From contig NZ_CP096661.1 in the NCBI RefSeq assembly GCF_023238205.1, positions 247,373 to 311,372 on the forward strand: DNA of 64,000 nt. Direction: 5' to 3'. Position numbers and translations under genes: made by a program. Under the pieces are notes generated by a model. The model did no database searches, was not told the origin of the DNA, and was given only the letters and a program-made list of their open reading frames with translations. This DNA is from Halorussus limi (lineage in GTDB: Archaea; Halobacteriota; Halobacteria; Halobacteriales; Haladaptataceae). Positions 60,082-64,000 of the stretch are shown piece by piece; the stretch's first letter is position 1, and each line of letters opens with the position of its first letter.

Positions 60082-61962
60082 TTACTGCCCGGTCGGAGTC
60101 GCGGTCAACCCGCCCGTGCCGCCGGACGGCGGGACCTCTCTGGGCAGGGCGGGGTCCGGAACCGCCCCGTCAAGACAGATGAGGTTCTCGCGGCCGATCT
60201 GAACCTTGGTGACTGCCCCGTCGTCGTCCATCGCGGAGAGTCGCCTGCTGACCTTCGCCTTCGACCACCCGGTCGCCTCCACGATTTCGCTCTGGCGCAT
60301 CCGGCCGGACTCGGCCCGGAGCATGCGCCGGACGAGTTCCGCGTCCGAGACGAGTTCCGCCTCGGCCGCGGCGGCGACTTCGACCGCGGTTCGGTCGGCG
60401 GCGTCGGCCGGGGCGTCAGCGCCAGTCCGACCCACAGCGGCGCCGCTGTCGGCGGTGTCGGTCCGGTCTCCGACGTCAGCTTCGTCGCCGGTCGCGGCAG
60501 GAAGCGTCGAGGCGTCGCGGGGCGCGACCCCGTCGGACCTCGACGCAGGCACGTCAGCGCTGGTGGCAGTCTCGGCGGGATTCACGTTCGCGCCGGGGGA
60601 ACTCCGCGACTTCGCGGACGCGCCGCGCTGGAACCGACTCGGCACGGCGCGCGCGATGCGAGGCCCGAGCGAGGGCCAGTCCCACCGAGTCAGGAAGACC
60701 GTGAGACCGACGCCCGCCCAGAACCCGAGGACGCCGCCGGTTATCCACGCCGGAGACAGCGAGTCATGGGGGCTGACGCCCAGTTTGACCTCGGTCTGGT
60801 CGCTCAGGAAGTCGCCGTCGGTGTCGGTATCGAGCGGGCCGGTTCCGAAGCGTTCGACCTCGGTCTGGTCGTTCAAGCCGTCGCCGTCGCTGTCGGCCGC
60901 GGTCGGGTCAGTCCCGACCTCGTGTTCTTCGCCGTCGAGGAGACCGTCGTCGTCGGAGTCGGGGTCGGTCGGGTCGATGTCGCCCTGCAACTCCGCGTCG
61001 TCTTGGACGCCGTCAGTGTCGGTGTCGGTGGCGAGCGGATCGGTGCCCGCTTCGAGTTCCGTGAAGTCCGAGAGACCGTCGCCGTCCGTATCGACGGCGG
61101 TCGGGTCGGTGTCGCGGTCGCGTTCTTCGTCGTCGGGAAGTCTGTCTCCGTCGGTGTCAACCAGCGTCGGGTCGGTGCCCGCGGCGACCTCCGTCCGGTC
61201 GCCGATTCCGTCGCCGTCGGTGTCGCCGCCGTTCGGGTCGGTCGAGTAGTTCCCCACCTCCGGGCCGTCGTTCAGGCCGTCGCCGTCGCTGTCAGCGGCG
61301 GTCGGGTCGGTTCCCCCCTCGATTTCGGCGGGGTCGGCGAGTCCGTCGCCGTCCGTGTCGGTCGCTCCGACGCCGGTCCCGGCCGCGAGTTCGCGCCGGT
61401 TGGTCAGGCCGTCGCGGTCGATATCTCCCGACTTCTCGGCGAGTCCGACCACGGCGGTGTCGAGAGTCGCGTTGGTCGTCGCGTTCCGCAGAGTGAGCGT
61501 CGCCCGCGTCGCGTCGGCCGAGAACGTGCCGTTCGGCGCGACGGAGACGACGCTGGCGTTCGTGCCGACGACCGTGGCGTTCGACGGGTCGCCGGTCGCG
61601 TTCACCGAGAAGCGCTCGCAGGCGGCCGCCGTTCGGTTCGCCCCGGAGTCGGTAGAGAGACAGAGCGTGTAGGCTCCGGAGGTGTCGATAGCGAGGTCAG
61701 CGTCGAATCGCCGGACGCTCGACCGCCAGACGTACGGCGTTCCGTCGACTGACGCGAACTGGTCTCCCGAAATCGCGACGCTCGTCACGTTAGGCACCGA
61801 CGCCGTCGTGGAAATCGGCGCGGCGTCTCTCGCGACGGTCTTCTTCGCCGGGTGGGAGTGGGTGACCGTTCCGCTCGCCGCTGCGACGTGGGGGAGCAGT
61901 CCCGCCGAGAGGAGGAGTAGCACCGCACCGACGACTCCTCCCCGGGTAATTTTCTTGTTCAT
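60082..61962 (-). CDS. Surface calcium-repeat protein with membrane helix and cytoplasmic winged helix
   Basis: 626 residues. A Sec signal peptide (1-29) is followed by an extracellular beta domain (about 50-175) with many N-glycosylation sequons between 120 and 165. Then come about eight thrombospondin type 3-like Ca2+ repeats (178-400; DTDGDGLxDxxE-x-GTDPTxxD), one membrane helix (about 405-424; ITGGVLGFWAGVGLTVFL), a long Ser/Ala/Asp linker, and a winged-helix domain (about 536-601; MRQSEIVEATGWSKAKVSRR). The order implies a one-protein receptor that could carry an outside signal to DNA. The ATG at 61962 is preferred over one eight codons upstream because of TATA spacing. Confidence 0.85.
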   Translation of the reverse strand: MNKKITRGGVVGAVLLLLSAGLLPHVAAASGTVTHSHPAKKTVARDAAPISTTASVPNVTSVAISGDQFASVDGTPYVWRSSVRRFDADLAIDTSGAYTLCLSTDSGANRTAAACERFSVNATGDPSNATVVGTNASVVSVAPNGTFSADATRATLTLRNATTNATLDTAVVGLAEKSGDIDRDGLTNRRELAAGTGVGATDTDGDGLADPAEIEGGTDPTAADSDGDGLNDGPEVGNYSTDPNGGDTDGDGIGDRTEVAAGTDPTLVDTDGDRLPDDEERDRDTDPTAVDTDGDGLSDFTELEAGTDPLATDTDTDGVQDDAELQGDIDPTDPDSDDDGLLDGEEHEVGTDPTAADSDGDGLNDQTEVERFGTGPLDTDTDGDFLSDQTEVKLGVSPHDSLSPAWITGGVLGFWAGVGLTVFLTRWDWPSLGPRIARAVPSRFQRGASAKSRSSPGANVNPAETATSADVPASRSDGVAPRDASTLPAATGDEADVGDRTDTADSGAAVGRTGADAPADAADRTAVEVAAAAEAELVSDAELVRRMLRAESGRMRQSEIVEATGWSKAKVSRRLSAMDDDGAVTKVQIGRENLICLDGAVPDPALPREVPPSGGTGGLTATPTGQ

Positions 61963-62401
61963 GGCTAGTTGTCGTGAGACACCCATTCTACAAGTATATA
62001 GCTTACGACCAGTAAATCAGACATTCGTCTAACTATATCACCTTATTTAATACCTCTCAAAATTTATGGATTCGGCGAGTTCGTTTTACTGCTCGTCATG
62101 CGCGAGTCAGACGCACCTCTTCTCGCTTTCATAACGAAAATTACCCGTTTAGACACCCGCTAAATTCGGCCGACCCGCCGTGAGAGCCAGAGACCCCCGT
62201 TTGGACAAACGTTCAATTTTCTACGTCCGAATCTCTCCCCCGAGATAGTCCCCTCGAAAACCGGACATTAGCCGATTGCTAAGGTCTCAACGTCACGTTC
62301 GACACTTGGCAACGACACCGGAATCTCACCGGAAAATTCGCGACCGACGGCCACTTATAAGAAATTTTATATAATTAAGATTATCGCCGGGCCGAATTCG
62401 G
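61963..62401. other. Intergenic region, promoter only
   Basis: No gene is seen. A gctatatacttg element near 62000 can drive the calcium-repeat receptor gene. The last 50 bases before 62390 are very AT-rich (cttataagaaattttatata) and follow the 3' end of the Tat-secreted protein gene, possibly a terminator region. Confidence 0.45.
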
Positions 62402-63730
62402 TCAGGTCGCGCCGACTATTCTATCGAACAGAGCCGGATACTCCCGGAGTTTCGCGCGACCGACCAGCGCGTAGAGGTACGCCTCCAGTCGCTCGCGCCA
62501 GCGCGGTCGCTGATAGCTCCCGCCGAACCCGACTTTGGCGACTTGGAGGTCTTCGACCGCCCGGCGGACCTGTCGCGTGAGCAACGGCGGCGGGTTCGAC
62601 CCGACCACCGACCGGTAGACCGAGCGCGCACGGCGCTTCTCGGCGAGCGCGCGGCCCGAGTCGAACCCGGTGTCTCCGCGCTCGACCGCGAGGTGTTCCA
62701 CCGCGAAGTCGTGGGCGCGTCGCTGTGCGAGTCCTTTCGACAGTTGGACCGCGCGATAAACGAGCAGGTCTTCGCCCTCCCCCGAACCGAACCGGAAGTC
62801 CCAGTCGAAACACCACCGCGCGAGGCGCGAGCGAGCGAACTCGTACGGCCCGTATCTCTCGTCGTCGTCTTCGTCGAGGAACTGCGACCGGATCTCATCG
62901 CGCGTCGGGAACGAGTCGATGCCCGCGTCGAACTCCTCGGCGACGCCCCGGAGGTGGTCGGCGTAGCGCGTGGCGGAGTCGCTCACCGTCTCCGCGAGGA
63001 GGTCGCGGTACCGCTCGGCGTTCCGGAGATGGCATTTCCCCTGCAGGATCTGGGAAGTGATGGACCCGACGGTCCGGGCGTCGAACTTCGAGCTATCGGG
63101 ACCGTTCTCGTCGTCCATACCGTCCTGGGCCGCGTCCAGTTCGCCCCAATCGAAGTTCAGTCGGGCGGAGACGAGTTCGCGCTCGATTCGGTAGTACCAC
63201 GCCAAGTCGCGGCCGGGGTCGGCGGTCGGGTACGGCTTCAGGTCGTCGGCGACGCGCCGACAGCGGTCGAGGAGGCGCCCGGCGCGGTCGGCGAGCGACG
63301 GGAGTTCGACCCGTCCGAGTTTCGCGCGAGCGAACCCGAGGTCTTCGCCGGCGAACTGTATCCCGTACGTCGCGTCGGAGAGCGCCTCGTGGTAGTTTCC
63401 GTTTCGGAGCGCCTTCCGGGCGTTTTCCAACCAGCCGCCGGCGCCGAGGAAGTCGTCGTCGGTCTCGATTCGCTTCCAGAGTCGCTGGCCTTCCGAGACG
63501 GTGTCTTCGAGGAGCGCGACCACTTCGCTGGCGTGGTCCTCGGTCACGGTCGGTCGCCACTGCTCGTTCACCTCGGGCGGCGTCGGGTACGCCTTCGTCG
63601 CCCAGTCGGTCAGCGCGTCGGGGAGGGCAGTCGGCACAGTCGCACCGACGGCGACGGTGGTGCCGCCGGCGACTCCGGCGAGGCCGCCGAGGAGTCGTCG
63701 TCTGCTGAGGGAGGTGGAGTCGGAGACCAT
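62402..63730 (-). CDS. Tat-secreted helical protein, unknown function
   Basis: 442 residues. The N-terminus SLSRRRLLGGLAGVAGGTTV is a twin-arginine signal without a lipobox Cys, so the protein is probably exported and released or held otherwise. The mature part is almost all helical, with repeated Arg/Glu/Ala patterns (NARKALRNGNYHEALSDATY, GRLLDRCRRVADDLKPYPTA), like TPR or helical-bundle proteins. No catalytic motif or family was recognised. A gtttttgaag element about 30 bases upstream of the ATG can be its promoter. Confidence 0.72.
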   Translation of the reverse strand: MVSDSTSLSRRRLLGGLAGVAGGTTVAVGATVPTALPDALTDWATKAYPTPPEVNEQWRPTVTEDHASEVVALLEDTVSEGQRLWKRIETDDDFLGAGGWLENARKALRNGNYHEALSDATYGIQFAGEDLGFARAKLGRVELPSLADRAGRLLDRCRRVADDLKPYPTADPGRDLAWYYRIERELVSARLNFDWGELDAAQDGMDDENGPDSSKFDARTVGSITSQILQGKCHLRNAERYRDLLAETVSDSATRYADHLRGVAEEFDAGIDSFPTRDEIRSQFLDEDDDERYGPYEFARSRLARWCFDWDFRFGSGEGEDLLVYRAVQLSKGLAQRRAHDFAVEHLAVERGDTGFDSGRALAEKRRARSVYRSVVGSNPPPLLTRQVRRAVEDLQVAKVGFGGSYQRPRWRERLEAYLYALVGRAKLREYPALFDRIVGAT

Positions 63731-64000
63731 TTAATGTCCGACACGTTGGAAGCGAACTTCAAAAACCGTCCGGAAACGTAGTGACTTCCGGGCGTCCTCG
63801 ATCGCTGACCGGACCGAAGAGACCACCCCATTAGCCTAACTCCAAAACCTAACTGAGAAATATAACTGAACAGCCTAACCAAACAGTTCAACCTAGCAAT
63901 TTAATTAGATAGCCCGGCTCTTCGGAGAGAAGTCATTTGTTCTCCGAATAGCCTCCCCGGACAGACTCATTGGTCAGTTCGTCTCAGAACCCTAATTCGA
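63731..64000. other. AT-rich intergenic end with CCTAAC words
   Basis: No gene is visible. Four similar words (cctaac at 63835, 63848 and 63874, cctagc at 63892) occur within 65 bases together with an inverted pair TGAAC/GTTCA. The region probably holds promoters of the gene at the left and of one beyond the edge. Confidence 0.4.

Noticed and set aside
1..64000. CRISPR arrays, rRNA or tRNA genes, prophage or intact IS transposases
   Set aside because: Both strands were read for repeat-spacer arrays, conserved RNA blocks and transposase or integrase motifs; none was found.

Overview
This is chromosomal DNA from a halophilic archaeon (class Halobacteria). The evidence is strong GC bias, very acidic proteins rich in Asp and Glu, TATA-type promoters about 25-35 bases ahead of mostly leaderless ATG starts, twin-arginine lipoproteins, and families found mainly in haloarchaea (RdfA, the archaeal SMC-related Sph protein, HalOD1, DUF7344-like HTH proteins). 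The genus cannot be fixed from sequence alone. No rRNA, tRNA, CRISPR array or intact insertion sequence was seen.

1-11.6 kb is a catabolic island for an unknown organic acid. It holds a decarboxylating dehydrogenase (cut by the left edge), an enolase-superfamily acid dehydratase or racemase, two class III CoA-transferases, a thioesterase, a HAD hydrolase, a crotonase, an ADP-forming acyl-CoA ligase, an acyl-CoA dehydrogenase, a MaoC hydratase and an IclR regulator. Most genes have their own promoter. The set resembles a carnitine-type CoA pathway with an archaeal ligase. Three of its enzymes depart from textbook active sites.

11.8-19.6 kb is AT-richer and looks accessory. It contains a cupin, the cell-shape gene rdfA, a small membrane protein and a Rad50-like SMC-related protein, then decayed fragments, RNase HI and a Tat lipoprotein. 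Several strong hairpins lie in the noncoding gaps.

19.6-28.8 kb has glmS (preceded by a small leaderless ORF), an asparagine-synthase-like enzyme without a glutaminase cysteine, a two-gene ABC exporter, an MFS transporter, and a scar where two divergent genes have both lost their 5' halves.

28.0-34.3 kb is a minus-strand operon: RHH regulator, an Nramp-fold transporter without metal ligands, HyuA, HyuB and an Asp/Glu-racemase-family enzyme. 34.5-37.9 kb is an iron-siderophore operon with two DtxR-type operators. 38-44.4 kb carries an SLC13 transporter, two conserved haloarchaeal proteins and a large zinc-ribbon DNA methylase. 44.5-49.6 kb is a two-gene formate dehydrogenase fused to NADH-dehydrogenase-like iron-sulfur modules. 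49.6-57.7 kb is a surface-glycan block (methyltransferase, Thr-tailed flippase, GlmU-like enzyme, sulfatase-fold enzyme, GlmM). With glmS this completes the route to UDP-GlcNAc. 57.7-63.7 kb holds a zinc-ribbon protein, an HTH-membrane protein, a calcium-repeat receptor with a cytoplasmic winged helix, and a Tat-secreted protein.
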